From Lachnospiraceae bacterium (GTDB lineage: Bacteria > Bacillota > Clostridia > Lachnospirales > Anaerotignaceae), in NCBI GenBank assembly GCA_910576545.1, contig CAJTKM010000008.1, positions 48,268 through 112,267 of the forward strand: a stretch of DNA of 64,000 nt, in the 5' to 3' direction. The notes beneath the pieces are model-generated. The model saw only the letters and a list, made by a program, of their open reading frames with translations, had not been told where the DNA came from and ran no database searches. Of this stretch, positions 1 through 7,912 are shown in pieces. The stretch's first letter is position 1. Every line of letters starts with the position of its first letter. A program made the position numbers and the translations under genes.

Positions 1-192
1 GCCCAGACGTTCGCGTTCACAGCCGCCGATTTCCGTACAATGGCGCAGGCCGGAAGGTGCGCCGTTATAGCCTGTTGTTATGATACGGTTTTCGCGGACA
101 ATGACCGCGCCGACCTGCCGGCGAAGACAGGTGGAGCGTGTTTTTACGATTTCCGCTATCTGCATAAAGTACTCGTCCCAGCTTACTCTCAT
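1..192 (-). CDS. comEB: dCMP deaminase (ComEB-like), N-terminal part, cut by window edge
   Basis: The first 64 codons of a cytidine/deoxycytidylate deaminase are visible; the rest lies before the window. The protein begins [20 protein letters not shown] and carries the substrate-site motif [13 protein letters not shown]. In this family dCMP is deaminated to dUMP, feeding dTTP synthesis in the cytoplasm. The zinc-binding HxE and PCxxC motifs would follow outside the window, so catalysis cannot be confirmed here. The start at 192 is supported by an AGGAGG box just upstream on the minus strand (about 203-208). The name comEB reflects family similarity; a role in competence is not implied. Confidence 0.9.
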   Translation of the reverse strand, partial: MRVSWDEYFMQIAEIVKTRSTCLRRQVGAVIVRENRIITTGYNGAPSGLRHCTEIGGCERERLG

Positions 193-214
193 TTTTATTC
201 CTCCTAAAGATTTT

Positions 215-297
215 AAGACCGCGGGACTCTGTCCCGCACCCTACAAGGGCTTTCAGCCTTTGACCCATTTTCAGCCGCACATTCATGCGCCTGTAGG
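215..297 (+). repeat. Family A triple-hairpin repeat, copy A1
   Basis: Begins AAGACCGCGGGACTCTGTCC and continues with an ACAAGGGC...GCCTTTG hairpin and a GCACATTCATGCGC hairpin. It lies upstream of comEB in a 390-bp gene-free stretch (193-584) that otherwise holds only copies A2 and A3. Confidence 0.8.
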
Positions 298-374
298 CTT
301 GTTCGAGTTTTTCGATATGCACAGGAGGTTCTCTCTGTACAGTTATCCCCAAAACATAATTTTACCTCCCAAAG

Positions 375-468
375 GCCGCAAAACCGGGGGACGGAGTCCT
401 CTGGGGCACCCTGCAAGGGCTTTCAGCCCTTGACCCGTTTTCAGCCGCGCATTTGTGCGTCTGTGGGC
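375..468 (+). repeat. Family A triple-hairpin repeat, copy A2
   Basis: Same order of hairpins as A1: a GGGG...CCTCTGGGG arm, GCAAGGGCTTTCAGCCCTTG, then GCGCATTTGTGCG. Same orientation as A1. Confidence 0.8.
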
Positions 469-489
469 ATATATATTACCAACCAGGCA

Positions 490-588
490 GTTCCAGACGC
501 ATGAAATGCGGCTGGCAATACAGTTTAGGGTCAAGCCCTTTTCAAAGGGCTTGCAGGGGGTTGGGGACGGTGTCCCCAAGGTCTTTAC
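490..588 (-). repeat. Family A repeat, copy A3 (reverse orientation)
   Basis: Reads as the reverse complement of A1/A2 (CGCATGAAATGCG, AAGCCCTTTTCAAAGGGCTT, GGGGACGGTGTCCCC, then AAGGTCTT). It runs into the stop codon of the DUF951 gene at 585, so it may form the 3' end of that transcript. Confidence 0.75.
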
Positions 589-770
589 TCCTCTTTTGGC
601 AGTATCTTTTTGACGTTTTTCTCGAACTTTACGCGTGGCAGCATAACCATATGCCCACAGCCGCAGCATTTGATGCGGAAATCAATGCCTGTACGCAGTA
701 TTTCCCACTGCACAGACCCGCAGGGGTGTTTTTTCTTCATCTGCACAATATCTCCAATGGCAAAATCCAT
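585..770 (-). CDS. DUF951 family small protein
   Basis: A 61-residue protein starting MDFAIGDIVQMKKKHPCGS, with HPCGS, the central WEILRTGIDFRIKCCGCG and the basic MLPRVKFEKNVKK end that define DUF951. The residues around the Cys (HPCGS, CCGCG) suggest metal or nucleic-acid binding, but the function of the family is unknown to me. It sits 3 bp downstream of the MscS-type channel gene on the same strand, an arrangement I regard as an operon of amidotransferase, channel and DUF951. The full domain length is present. A reverse-oriented family A repeat starts at its stop codon. Confidence 0.9.
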   Translation of the reverse strand: MDFAIGDIVQMKKKHPCGSVQWEILRTGIDFRIKCCGCGHMVMLPRVKFEKNVKKILPKEE

Positions 771-773
771 GTC

Positions 774-1658
774 TTATGCCTCCTTTTCCTGCACAATATG
801 AATGGTACGCTGTGGGAACGGGATATCAATGCCCTCCTTGTCGAACCGGTTCTTAATCCGGCGGCGCAGTTCTGCCTCCACAGCGGGGCTGGTCTTTATC
901 TTGCATTTTGCAACGACTTTGATTGTCACGGCGGAATCATCCAACCCTGTAACACCGGCGACAACGGGCGTTTCCAGAACGCTTTCCATATCCGATGTTT
1001 TCTGCATTTCGTCCGTCAAAACGGCGATGGCATGGTCGATGCTTTCTCCGTAGGCAATGCCGACGGTAACAATGGCGTTGATGTAATCCCGGCAGAGGTT
1101 CGTGACTGTGCCGACGGAGCCGTTCGGAATGATGTGGACACAGCCCTGCACATCGCGCAGCTTTGTGGAGCGCAGTGTAACGCTCTCTACGGTGCCTGTG
1201 ACGCCCTGTATGGTAACAATATCGCCGACTGCGTAGTTATCTTCAAAAAGAATGAAAAACCCGCCCAGCATATCCGTTGCGATGCCCTGCGCGCCCAGAC
1301 CGATGGCGACAGATGCCGCACTGGCAACTACGACAAGGGAACTGGACGGCACTCCGAGATAATTGAGAATGGAGAATATGCCGATAAAGTAAACAGCGTA
1401 TTTTAAGACGCTGCAAATGATGGAATTTAATGTGTTTGCTTTTCGTTCCGTGATAGGCATATACTGCTTTTTTGTCTGCCTTTGCAGGAAGCTTTTTACA
1501 ACCCTGCTGGAAACGCGAATCAGAATCCAGCAGAGCACAAGCGTGCCAATGATTTGCAGTAGCCTGGTACATATAGGCCTGATGGCTGAAGGCAAAAAGA
1601 ATAATACCCAGTCCATTATCCAGTCCATTATATCTACAGATGTTACAGCAGTTTCCAT
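774..1658 (-). CDS. Small-conductance mechanosensitive channel (MscS family)
   Basis: A 294-residue membrane protein. Hydrophobic segments lie near residues 15-40, 70-90 and 95-130; the last contains the Gly/Ala-rich pore-type helix (VASAASVAIGLGAQGIATDM). A beta domain follows, with VGDIVTIQGVTGTVESVTLR and VHIIPNGSVGTVTNL, both classic MscS middle-domain motifs. It would open under membrane tension to release solutes during hypo-osmotic shock. I chose the Met at 1658 (METAVTSVD) rather than the upstream ATG at 1757, because an AGGAGG box lies 11 nt ahead and the upstream codons overlap the preceding gene. Middle gene of a three-gene minus-strand operon. Confidence 0.93.
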   Translation of the reverse strand: METAVTSVDIMDWIMDWVLFFLPSAIRPICTRLLQIIGTLVLCWILIRVSSRVVKSFLQRQTKKQYMPITERKANTLNSIICSVLKYAVYFIGIFSILNYLGVPSSSLVVVASAASVAIGLGAQGIATDMLGGFFILFEDNYAVGDIVTIQGVTGTVESVTLRSTKLRDVQGCVHIIPNGSVGTVTNLCRDYINAIVTVGIAYGESIDHAIAVLTDEMQKTSDMESVLETPVVAGVTGLDDSAVTIKVVAKCKIKTSPAVEAELRRRIKNRFDKEGIDIPFPQRTIHIVQEKEA

Positions 1659-1660
1659 AG

Positions 1661-2383
1661 TTAAATAAACCTCCTCTGGTTTTGTCCGCCCGCCGCCCGC
1701 ACAAAGGCGGAAAACAGCAGGCCCTGTTCTTTGGCGTCCATTGCTTCGGGGTGCCACTGCACGCCCAGCACAAAGGGCGCATTTTCCCGTTCAACAGCCT
1801 CAATAATGCCGTCGGGGCTGTGCGCCGCAACAGAAAAACCCTCCCCCAGCTGTGCGACTGCCTGATGATGGAAGGAATTGACGGCGACGCGTTTTTTGCC
1901 CCAAAGCGCGGCAAGCAGGCTGTTTTCCAGCGGCAGGACGCTGTGCGTACCATGTGGACGGGGAGCCTGTTGGCTGTGCTTGAGCGTTGAGCCGGTCTGT
2001 GCGGGAATGTCCTGATAAATCGTGCCGCCAGCGGCGATATTCATGACCTGCATGCCCCGGCAGATGCCAAACAGGGGCAGGCCCGATTCCAGCGCGGCGC
2101 GGCAGAGCGTAAGCTCAAAGCTGTCCCGCAGGGGTGAGATTTCTCCGTTTTGACGGAGGGGTTCCTCGCCGAACAAAAGCGGGTCGATATCGCCGCCGCC
2201 GGACAGGAGGATGCCGTCCAAAAAATCCGGCAGGGCGTCCGGTCCTGTTTCCGGCTCTGCGGAGGGGAACAGCAGTACAGGCGTGCCGCCTGCGGATTCT
2301 ATGGCGGCGGTGTAATCCCGATGGAGGGAAAACAGCCCTGTTTCGTGGGTAAAGTTTGGTGTAATACCTATGACTGGCTTCAT
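1661..2383 (-). CDS. Class I glutamine amidotransferase-like gamma-glutamyl hydrolase (peptidase C26, PuuD-type)
   Basis: A 240-residue protein starting MKPVIGITPNF. It has the oxyanion strand LLSGGGDIDP, the nucleophile elbow FGICRGMQVMN (Cys) and the late VQWHPEAMD that supplies the His and Glu of the triad. These are typical of gamma-Glu-GABA hydrolases and related enzymes that split gamma-glutamyl amides; the true substrate is not determined. A GTG nine bases upstream (2392) is possible, but GAGGTG is well placed (6 nt) for the ATG at 2383. First gene of an operon; the next gene (MscS) starts 2 bp beyond the stop. Confidence 0.88.
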   Translation of the reverse strand: MKPVIGITPNFTHETGLFSLHRDYTAAIESAGGTPVLLFPSAEPETGPDALPDFLDGILLSGGGDIDPLLFGEEPLRQNGEISPLRDSFELTLCRAALESGLPLFGICRGMQVMNIAAGGTIYQDIPAQTGSTLKHSQQAPRPHGTHSVLPLENSLLAALWGKKRVAVNSFHHQAVAQLGEGFSVAAHSPDGIIEAVERENAPFVLGVQWHPEAMDAKEQGLLFSAFVRAAGGQNQRRFI

Positions 2384-2474
2384 GCGGTGCACCTCAATGC
2401 GATTGCTTTAATAACAGTATACAAAAGGAAGGGGAATTTTGCAATGCCGGACAGCGAAACTTTTTGCGACGTGC

Positions 2475-2503
2475 TTGCCCTGTTTTGCGGTGTATGGTAT
2501 GAT
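2475..2503 (+). promoter_or_regulatory. Sigma-A-type promoter for mtnN
   Basis: TTGCCC (2475-2480), 17-bp spacer, TATGAT (2498-2503), about 88 bp upstream of the mtnN start. Confidence 0.6.
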
Positions 2504-2590
2504 GAAAAAAACTGGTTTTTGCTTCCGGACGCACTTGTGTGTCCGGAGATAAAGTTTCGTTTTTTGGCTTTAAGAATTAGGAGGCGTGGC

Positions 2591-3307
2591 ATGAAAACGA
2601 TTGGCATTATTGGCGCGATGGCGGAAGAAATCGCGCACCTGAAGGAAAAACTGCACCAGGTTACAACGGTAAAAGCCGCAGGGTTGGAATATTTCCATGG
2701 CAGCTATGGCGGAAATAACATCGTGCTGGTGGTGAGCGGCATCGGTAAGGTGAACGCGGCTGTCTGCACGCAGGCGATGATTGACCGCTTCGATGTGGAC
2801 TGTGTGATTAACACAGGTGTGGCAGGCGGCCTGATGGACGGTCTGCACATCGGCGATATCCTGATTTCCGCAGACGCTGTGCAGCATGACATGGACACTT
2901 CTGCTTTGGGTGACCCTGTCGCCACGATTCCCCGATTGTCGGAAAGTTATTTTCCGGCAGATGCGGGGTTGATTCGGCTTGCACAGGAGGCAGCCGCCGA
3001 GTCGGACGAGGAATATCAGGTGGTCGTGGGACGCGTTGCCAGCGGCGACCAGTTTATCGGCACAAAGGCGGGCAAGGAACGTATCCGCAGTATTGTGCAG
3101 GGCGACTGTGCCGAGATGGAGGGCGCGGCAATCGCGCACGCCTGCTGGCTGAACGGCACGCCGTTCGTCGTAATCCGTGCGATTTCTGACGATGCAAATG
3201 AAGAGGTGGAAATGGATTACGGGCAGTTCAGCAAAATTGCCGCAAAGCGCAGTGGTGAACTGGTGGAAAAAATGCTTGCCAGAATGTCCGCGCAGACTGA
3301 AAATTGA
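2591..3307 (+). CDS. mtnN: 5'-methylthioadenosine/S-adenosylhomocysteine nucleosidase
   Basis: A 238-residue enzyme starting MKTIGIIGAMAEEIAHLK. It hydrolyses the glycosidic bond of methylthioadenosine and S-adenosylhomocysteine, releasing adenine, and so recycles SAM by-products. Diagnostic motifs are GIIGAMAEE at the N-terminus, VVSGIGKVNAA, NTGVAGGL, ASGDQFI, the EMEGAAIAHAC nucleoside-binding segment with its catalytic Glu, and VIRAISDDAN with the catalytic Asp. Length matches the family (about 230). The reading frame stays open upstream, but AGGAGG (2579-2584) 6 nt before ATG 2591 fixes the start. The gene stands alone with its own promoter. Confidence 0.96.
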   Translation: MKTIGIIGAMAEEIAHLKEKLHQVTTVKAAGLEYFHGSYGGNNIVLVVSGIGKVNAAVCTQAMIDRFDVDCVINTGVAGGLMDGLHIGDILISADAVQHDMDTSALGDPVATIPRLSESYFPADAGLIRLAQEAAAESDEEYQVVVGRVASGDQFIGTKAGKERIRSIVQGDCAEMEGAAIAHACWLNGTPFVVIRAISDDANEEVEMDYGQFSKIAAKRSGELVEKMLARMSAQTEN

Positions 3308-3353
3308 ACAAAAAAAAGACCGTAAATTTTCTGTTTCATTTGCGGCAACCCTC

Positions 3354-3382
3354 TTGTAAAGCGGCGGGCGTTACTGTATAAT
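3354..3382 (+). promoter_or_regulatory. Strong sigma-A-type promoter
   Basis: TTGTAA (3354-3359), exactly 17 bp, TATAAT (3377-3382). It lies about 80 bp upstream of the next gene. Confidence 0.8.
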
Positions 3383-3463
3383 GCAATCAGATATATTTGT
3401 TTGCGTACAAACAAATCCATACAAGGAAAAATACAGACATATCATTTATGAGGAGGAATTTCC

Positions 3464-3931
3464 ATGACTGCAAAAACCCATGGCTACATTACGAAAGAAA
3501 TTGAATTGGAGCAGATTTATCAGTTTGTGCTGAAATATTTCGACCCGGAAGCCAAGGTAAACCGTTATGAGAACCGCTTCGGCGAAAGCAATGAAATGGC
3601 GATTTATTTTACTTATAAGGGTGAGGAACGCCGGCTGTTTACCATGATTTACAAGAGCCGTAAATTTTCCAAAAACGGCGAGAAAAACCGTATGGTATTC
3701 CTTGACCTGGATTACTGGGGCCACAGCGTAGAAATCATGCGTTCTGTGATTTCCTATTTCAGCGGCTGGCTGGATGAGAACGACTGCGACAAGGAAGAAG
3801 CATATTTCATTGAGGAGCAGCCGGACGGCGTTGCGCCCAACATCATCAAGATTACAAGAAAAGAGCTGAACAGACGGCTCGGCGGCATGGTTGTCATCAT
3901 TGACGATGAGGAAGAAGAAGCAGCAGAATAA
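3464..3931 (+). CDS. Conserved-looking hypothetical protein with acidic C-terminus
   Basis: A 155-residue soluble protein that I do not recognise. It starts MTAKTHGYITKEIELEQIYQ, has a mixed alpha/beta composition with aromatic strands (MAIYFTYKGEERRLFTMIY; FLDLDYWGHSVEIM), and ends in an acidic tail, IIDDEEEEAAE. There is no signal peptide or membrane segment. Coding is supported by an AGGAGG box 8 nt upstream (3451-3456), a strong promoter and a downstream terminator, which together make a single-gene transcription unit. Nearby genes give no clue to its role. Confidence 0.8.
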   Translation: MTAKTHGYITKEIELEQIYQFVLKYFDPEAKVNRYENRFGESNEMAIYFTYKGEERRLFTMIYKSRKFSKNGEKNRMVFLDLDYWGHSVEIMRSVISYFSGWLDENDCDKEEAYFIEEQPDGVAPNIIKITRKELNRRLGGMVVIIDDEEEEAAE

Positions 3932-3942
3932 TGAAAGAGCGG

Positions 3943-3976
3943 ACAGCGTTTCCCGGGAATGGGGGACGCTGTTTTT
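3943..3976 (+). terminator. Intrinsic terminator
   Basis: ACAGCGT...ACGCTGT stem (3943-3949 with 3966-3972) followed by TTTT. Confidence 0.75.
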
Positions 3977-4029
3977 ACGTGGAGAAGGTGCTGACTGGGG
4001 TTATAGTTTTGGGGATTCGGGGGAAAGTA

Positions 4030-4096
4030 GATTCAAAGGCACATGAAATGCGCTGGGATAAAATTTAGGGCAGGGGACGGCAGAGCCTCCCTGGCC
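4030..4096 (-). repeat. Degenerate family A repeat, copy A4
   Basis: Contains GCACATGAAATGCGC and a GGGGACGGCAGAGCCTCCC-like arm in reverse orientation. Less conserved than other copies; it directly abuts family B copy B1. Confidence 0.5.
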
Positions 4097-4160
4097 TTAG
4101 AACTTATCCGTAAATAAGATGAAGCAGGATGTGCGCAGATAATTTACGGATAGGTTCTTA
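4097..4160. repeat. Family B inverted-repeat element (MITE-like), copy B1
   Basis: 64 bp bounded by TTAGAACTTATCCGTAAAT and ATTTACGGATAGGTTCTTA, which are imperfect inverted repeats. The interior reads AAGATGAAGCAGGATGTGCG. It lies immediately upstream of the prsW ribosome binding site. Confidence 0.85.
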
Positions 4161-4184
4161 ATCTTTCGGAAAAGGGGGAATTGC

Positions 4185-4859
4185 ATGCTGGTCGAACTGG
4201 CAGCCGCCCCTGCGGCGGCAGGTCTGTTTTTTATGTATGTGAAGGATAAATATGAAAAGGAGCCGTGGCGTATGCTCCTGCTTGGCCTGCTGTTCGGTCT
4301 TTATACTGCGGCAGTCATTTACCCGCTGGGGCGTTGGCTGGAATGGCGTTTCCCGCATGAGGAAACACCCCTGTATACGGCTTTCCTCAGCTCTGCCGGT
4401 GTCGAGGAGGGCGTAAAATTCCTGTTCCTGTTCTTCCTCACATGGCTGAACTGCAACTTTAATGAGCCTCTTGACGGCATTGTGTATGCGGTATTCCTTT
4501 CGCTCGGTTTTGCATGGGTCGAAAATATCGTCTATGTAACGCATCCTGTGCTGGGAGGTTACGAAACGGCTCTGGTACGGGCGGCGCTCTCTGTGCCGGG
4601 ACATGGGCTGTTTGGCGTACAGATGGGCTACCACCTTGGACGCGCGAAATTCGGCATGGGCAGCCGTGCCGTCCAGCTTTTTCTGGCGTTTGCCGTGCCG
4701 TATCTGCTCCATGCGCTGTATAATTTTTTTCTGCTGGAAAAAGACGGTGCATACTGGATCTGTTTTGCTGTTCTAGAGTTCTGTCTCTGGGGCATGGGCA
4801 TCTGGCGGATACGCCAGTTTCAGCAGGCATCGCCCTTCCGCCGTAAATTTATTTGTTGA
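4185..4859 (+). CDS. prsW: PrsW-family intramembrane metalloprotease
   Basis: A 224-residue polytopic membrane protein. The PrsW signature is visible: EKEPW at residues 24-28, the EEGVKF motif in the third hydrophobic segment (SSAGVEEGVKFLFLFF), then LGFAWVENIVYV, and His residues in SVPGHGLFGV and YLLHALYNF. In Bacillus, PrsW makes the first cut in anti-sigma factor RsiW; the substrate here is unknown. Start at ATG 4185 behind GGGGG. The following stalk-domain gene has its own promoter overlapping the end of prsW and ends in a DUF3298/RsiV-like region, so the pair may be functionally connected, but this is inference. Confidence 0.88.
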   Translation: MLVELAAAPAAAGLFFMYVKDKYEKEPWRMLLLGLLFGLYTAAVIYPLGRWLEWRFPHEETPLYTAFLSSAGVEEGVKFLFLFFLTWLNCNFNEPLDGIVYAVFLSLGFAWVENIVYVTHPVLGGYETALVRAALSVPGHGLFGVQMGYHLGRAKFGMGSRAVQLFLAFAVPYLLHALYNFFLLEKDGAYWICFAVLEFCLWGMGIWRIRQFQQASPFRRKFIC

Positions 4860-4884
4860 ATTTCGCCAAAAAATGTGATATGCT
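4856..4884 (+). promoter_or_regulatory. Sigma-A-type promoter overlapping the prsW stop codon
   Basis: TTGAAT (4856-4861), 17-bp spacer, TATGCT (4879-4884); 30 bp upstream of the next start codon. Confidence 0.65.
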
Positions 4885-4913
4885 TTCCAGTGCGACAGAA
4901 GGGAAGGAAAGAT

Positions 4914-5942
4914 ATGAGCATGAAAAAACTGGCGGCAATTGTTTTTGCCGGTGCGATATTGATGGCGGGGGCGATGGGCATTTCCATGAAGCTGACACAG
5001 CAGCGCGAGCTGGAAATGGAGGTTGCAGATGTGCCGAAAACTGTGACGGGGCAGCCGGAAACAGGCGAAACAAAAACGCTTGGCAGCATGGAGAACATCC
5101 CGCTGTATTATGACGATGAGAAAAAGCTGCTCCTTCCCCTGCGGAATGTGACAGAAGGCCTGGGCGGCTCTGTGACATGGGAGCGGGAAAGCCGCAAGGC
5201 AACCGTTTCCTGTTTTGGGCGCCTGCTGACGCTGTTCCCCGGGGAGGAAGCCGGCACGTTGAACGGCTACGAAATTACACTGCCGGAGCCTGCGGAAATG
5301 ATTAACGGCTGCCTGTATATTGACAGCGGGCGGCTTTCGGAGTATTTTGGCGCGGATGTGATTTGGAATAATGAAAGCAGGCAGGTTACGCTGAAAACAG
5401 GCGACCCCGCGATGCCTTCCGCCGCAGTCCGCTGCATGGAGGGCAAAAAAGGCGGCAGAGCATACATGCTGGAAACGCCTGTGATTGTCGGCTTGAACGA
5501 TGCGAATTTTGAGAAAAGCCTGAATGAAGCTCTCGCGGAGGAGATGCGCACGCTGGGGGCGGGCTATCTGGACACGACGGACGCGGACGGGACGTTCCGG
5601 CTGGATGCGGGGACTGATTTTCTGACGAAGGACTTCATTTCCTTTTGCTGGAACGGGGAAAAGGACGGCGTACCATTCTGCCGCACAAAAAATATCGACC
5701 TGAAGGGACAGAAGGAAGTTTCGCTTTCGCACCTGCTGACGGCGGGGTCTTTGGAGAAAATAAAGTCTGCACTGGGGGACAGCTGGCAGAACGGCGGTTT
5801 TTATCTTTCGGATACGGAGGGGCTTGTGCTGCTGACGGAGGACGAAAACGGCGGGATACACCCGTATATCTGGACGGAAACGGGAGAACTGCGCTGGAAG
5901 AGCAGTTTTCGGGAGATTGCCGGGGCGTATGGATTAGGCTGA
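4914..5942 (+). CDS. Exported copper-amine-oxidase-like stalk-domain protein with DUF3298/RsiV-like C-terminus
   Basis: A 342-residue protein starting MSMKKLAAIVFAGAIL, a signal peptide or N-terminal anchor. Residues of about 55-170 form the stalk-type (copper amine oxidase N-like) domain, recognised by LLLPLRNVTEGLGGSVTWE and VIWNNESRQVTLKTG. The C-terminal half (LTKDFISFCWNG; GQKEVSLSHLLT) resembles the DUF3298 region found in anti-sigma factor RsiV and related surface proteins, so lysozyme or peptidoglycan binding is conceivable but unproven. I chose the start at 4914 over an upstream in-frame ATG at 4875, because the latter overlaps the promoter -10 box. No operon partner downstream. Confidence 0.8.
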   Translation: MSMKKLAAIVFAGAILMAGAMGISMKLTQQRELEMEVADVPKTVTGQPETGETKTLGSMENIPLYYDDEKKLLLPLRNVTEGLGGSVTWERESRKATVSCFGRLLTLFPGEEAGTLNGYEITLPEPAEMINGCLYIDSGRLSEYFGADVIWNNESRQVTLKTGDPAMPSAAVRCMEGKKGGRAYMLETPVIVGLNDANFEKSLNEALAEEMRTLGAGYLDTTDADGTFRLDAGTDFLTKDFISFCWNGEKDGVPFCRTKNIDLKGQKEVSLSHLLTAGSLEKIKSALGDSWQNGGFYLSDTEGLVLLTEDENGGIHPYIWTETGELRWKSSFREIAGAYGLG

Positions 5943-5987
5943 AAATTTTCAAGCTTGTATTTTTTTGAAAACATGAAAAAGTATGGC

Positions 5988-6016
5988 TTGACAAATCTAA
6001 AAATTTTTAGTAGACT
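5988..6016 (+). promoter_or_regulatory. Promoter of the tRNA-Gly gene
   Basis: TTGACA (5988-5993), 17 bp, TAGACT (6011-6016); the tRNA begins 19 bp further. Confidence 0.8.
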
Positions 6017-6034
6017 ATCCCTACAATGAAATAA

Positions 6035-6106
6035 GCGCGAGTGGCTCAGTGGTAGAGCATCGCCTTGCCAAGGCGAGGGTCGCGAGTTCGAATCTCGTCT
6101 CGCGCT
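6035..6106 (+). tRNA. tRNA-Gly (GCC anticodon)
   Basis: A complete cloverleaf. The acceptor stem GCGCGAG pairs with CTCGCGC, the D-arm is GGCTCAGTGGTAGAGC, the anticodon loop TTGCCAA holds GCC at 6067-6069, and the T-arm is GCGAGTTCGAATCTCGT. The discriminator base is T, and CCA is not encoded. Confidence 0.97.
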
Positions 6107-6112
6107 TCAGGC

Positions 6113-6148
6113 AAAAGCCGGTTTTGAAAAATTCAAGACCGGTTTTTT
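6113..6148 (+). terminator. Intrinsic terminator of tRNA-Gly
   Basis: AAAGCCGGTTTTGAA pairs with TTCAAGACCGGTTTT, followed by a T-run. Confidence 0.85.
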
Positions 6149-6247
6149 GTTTCTTTTGAAAAAATAAGGAAGAAACGGGTTCGGGAAGTTTAAGGTGTTT
6201 GTGGCTTGCGAAACCCGAAAGTAACACGAACAGTAAGGAGGCATCTT

Positions 6248-6679
6248 ATGGAACACCAACACTTATCCCGCGCGATCCACGCGTTGCAGCAGGGAACTAC
6301 CTTTGCGGCGGTGCTTTCTGACGGTCGGCTGGTGACATCGGAAAAAAAAGGCATTGCTCCGATGATGGAGTTGCTGGAACGCGACGCCTCGGCTTTGGAA
6401 GGGGCATCCGTTGCAGACAGGGTTATCGGCAGGGCGGCAGCTTTCCTGCTGGAAAAGGGCGGCGCGGCAGGTGTTTATGCCGGCATACTCAGCACCCACG
6501 CCAGAGAAGTTCTGGAAAAATGCGGTATCCCCTTTTCCTGTGGGGAGGAAACGCCCTATATCATCAACCGTGCGGGGACGGGCATGTGCCCGATGGAGGC
6601 ATGTGTGCTGGAGCTGACGGACGCGGCGGAGGCCTATGAAGCCCTGCGGCAGAAACTGGCAGAGCTTTCGGCGCGGTAA
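6248..6679 (+). CDS. DUF1893 domain protein
   Basis: A 143-residue protein starting MEHQHLSRAIHALQQG. The family core is clear: FAAVLSDGRLVTSEKKG, GIAPMMELLE, SVADRVIGRAAAFLL, GVYAGILSTHA and YIINRAGTGMCPME. DUF1893 proteins are small cytoplasmic proteins related in fold to cytidine-deaminase-like proteins; their function is not established. AAGGAGG (6236-6242) 5 nt before ATG 6248 sets the start; the frame is open upstream, but those codons lie in the leader. It is followed 18 bp later by the SPL-type radical SAM gene and probably shares its transcript. Confidence 0.88.
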   Translation: MEHQHLSRAIHALQQGTTFAAVLSDGRLVTSEKKGIAPMMELLERDASALEGASVADRVIGRAAAFLLEKGGAAGVYAGILSTHAREVLEKCGIPFSCGEETPYIINRAGTGMCPMEACVLELTDAAEAYEALRQKLAELSAR

Positions 6680-6697
6680 TGATTTGGGGGCGGGGAC

Positions 6698-7600
6698 ATG
6701 GATTGTATTCCGATGGAATGCAGAACGGCATGCAGCCGTGTAAAAGGGCGTTTTCCCTACCACTGGGACCTGAACGTCTATCGGGGCTGCACGCATGACT
6801 GCAAATACTGCTTTGCGCGCTATTCCCATGCGTATTTGGAGGAAAAGGATTTTGCGAGGCGGGTATTTGTGAAAACGAATATCGCGGAAATGCTGGAAAA
6901 ACAGCTGCGCAGCCCTCGCTGGGATGGAACGGTCGTCAATCTTGGCGGCGTGACGGACAGCTACCAGCCCTGTGAAGCGCGCGAAAAGCAGATGCCGGAA
7001 ATCCTGCGGCTGATGATAAAATATAAAAATCCGGTTATACTTTCCACAAAGTCCGACCTGATACTGCGGGATTTTGACCTTCTGGACGAGCTGTCTCGTC
7101 TGGCGTTTGTGAATGTGGCTTCGACGGTGACAACCATGGACGAGGATATTCGCCGAAAACTGGAGCCGGGGGCGGCGTCCTCCGCGCGGCGCATGGAAAT
7201 GCTGGGAGCGTTCCGCAAAACGAAGGTACACACATCTGTACACATGATGCCTGTTATTCCGTTCCTGACGGACGGGGAGGAGAACATTGAAGCGGTATTT
7301 GCGGCGGCAAAATCGGCTGGTGTGGAATGGGTGCTGACTGCCCTGCTGAATCTGCGCGGACAGACGCGGGAGGTCTTTCTGGATTTTATGGAACGGGAAT
7401 ATCCGGAAAAATACAGAAAACTGCTGCCGCTTTATCTGCGGGGCGGGCTGAAAGGCTACCGCGTGCCTGTTTGGGAAATAATTGCGCGGGTGCGGCGAAA
7501 ATACGGGCTGTATTCCAATTACCAGCGTGCCATCGACAGGGATCTGGCTGCAAGGCGCGGGCTGGAACCGGTGCAGCTTTCGCTGTTTGAGGAGGGATAA
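6698..7600 (+). CDS. SPL-family radical SAM protein (COG1533)
   Basis: A 300-residue radical SAM enzyme. The 4Fe-4S/SAM cluster motif is RGCTHDCKYCFAR (CxxxCxxC), followed by LGGVTDSYQPCE and ILSTKSDLILRD, which are typical of the spore-photoproduct-lyase-related COG1533 family. These act on nucleic acids or other targets through a 5'-deoxyadenosyl radical; the substrate of this subgroup is uncertain. True SplB proteins are longer and keep a further conserved Cys that I cannot identify here, so I do not name it splB. It is translationally close to the DUF503 gene downstream, whose RBS overlaps its stop codon. Confidence 0.85.
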   Translation: MDCIPMECRTACSRVKGRFPYHWDLNVYRGCTHDCKYCFARYSHAYLEEKDFARRVFVKTNIAEMLEKQLRSPRWDGTVVNLGGVTDSYQPCEAREKQMPEILRLMIKYKNPVILSTKSDLILRDFDLLDELSRLAFVNVASTVTTMDEDIRRKLEPGAASSARRMEMLGAFRKTKVHTSVHMMPVIPFLTDGEENIEAVFAAAKSAGVEWVLTALLNLRGQTREVFLDFMEREYPEKYRKLLPLYLRGGLKGYRVPVWEIIARVRRKYGLYSNYQRAIDRDLAARRGLEPVQLSLFEEG

Positions 7601-7604
7601 AACC

Positions 7605-7886
7605 ATGGTAATCGGCATATGTGAGGCGACCTTTCGGGCGGAATGGGTGACGAACCTGAAAGAGAAACGCATGGTGGTAAAAAGCCTGATTGAGCGGACG
7701 CGTCATAAATTCAACGCCGCTGTGGCGGAAGTAGGCCGGCAGGAGGAGCACAAAATGTTTGTGATTGGCTTCGCCTGCGTGACGAATGAAACGCGCCACG
7801 CGGACGAAATGCTTCGGAATATACTGGATTTTATGGAGAACAACACAGAAGCGGAATTGGTTTCCGCCGAACGGGAGATACTGTAA
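7605..7886 (+). CDS. DUF503 family protein (YlxP-like)
   Basis: A 93-residue protein starting MVIGICEATFRAEWVTNLKE. DUF503 hallmarks are the LKEKRMVVKSLIERTRHKFNA stretch (KR..VKSL), the acidic GRQEEHKMFVIGFACV strand and the C-terminal ENNTEAELVSAERE. Bacillus YlxP usually sits in the nusA-infB-rbfA cluster and is linked to ribosome function; here it follows a radical SAM gene, an unusual location. The start at 7605 is set by GAGGAGGG overlapping the previous stop. Length is normal. Confidence 0.9.
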   Translation: MVIGICEATFRAEWVTNLKEKRMVVKSLIERTRHKFNAAVAEVGRQEEHKMFVIGFACVTNETRHADEMLRNILDFMENNTEAELVSAEREIL

Positions 7887-7912
7887 AGAAGCCTGACCAG
7901 ACTGTCAAAAAA

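Noticed and set aside
453..1406. 317-codon open frame on the plus strand
   Set aside because: It runs antisense through the DUF951 and MscS genes and is Cys/His/Asn rich in a way typical of shadow frames.
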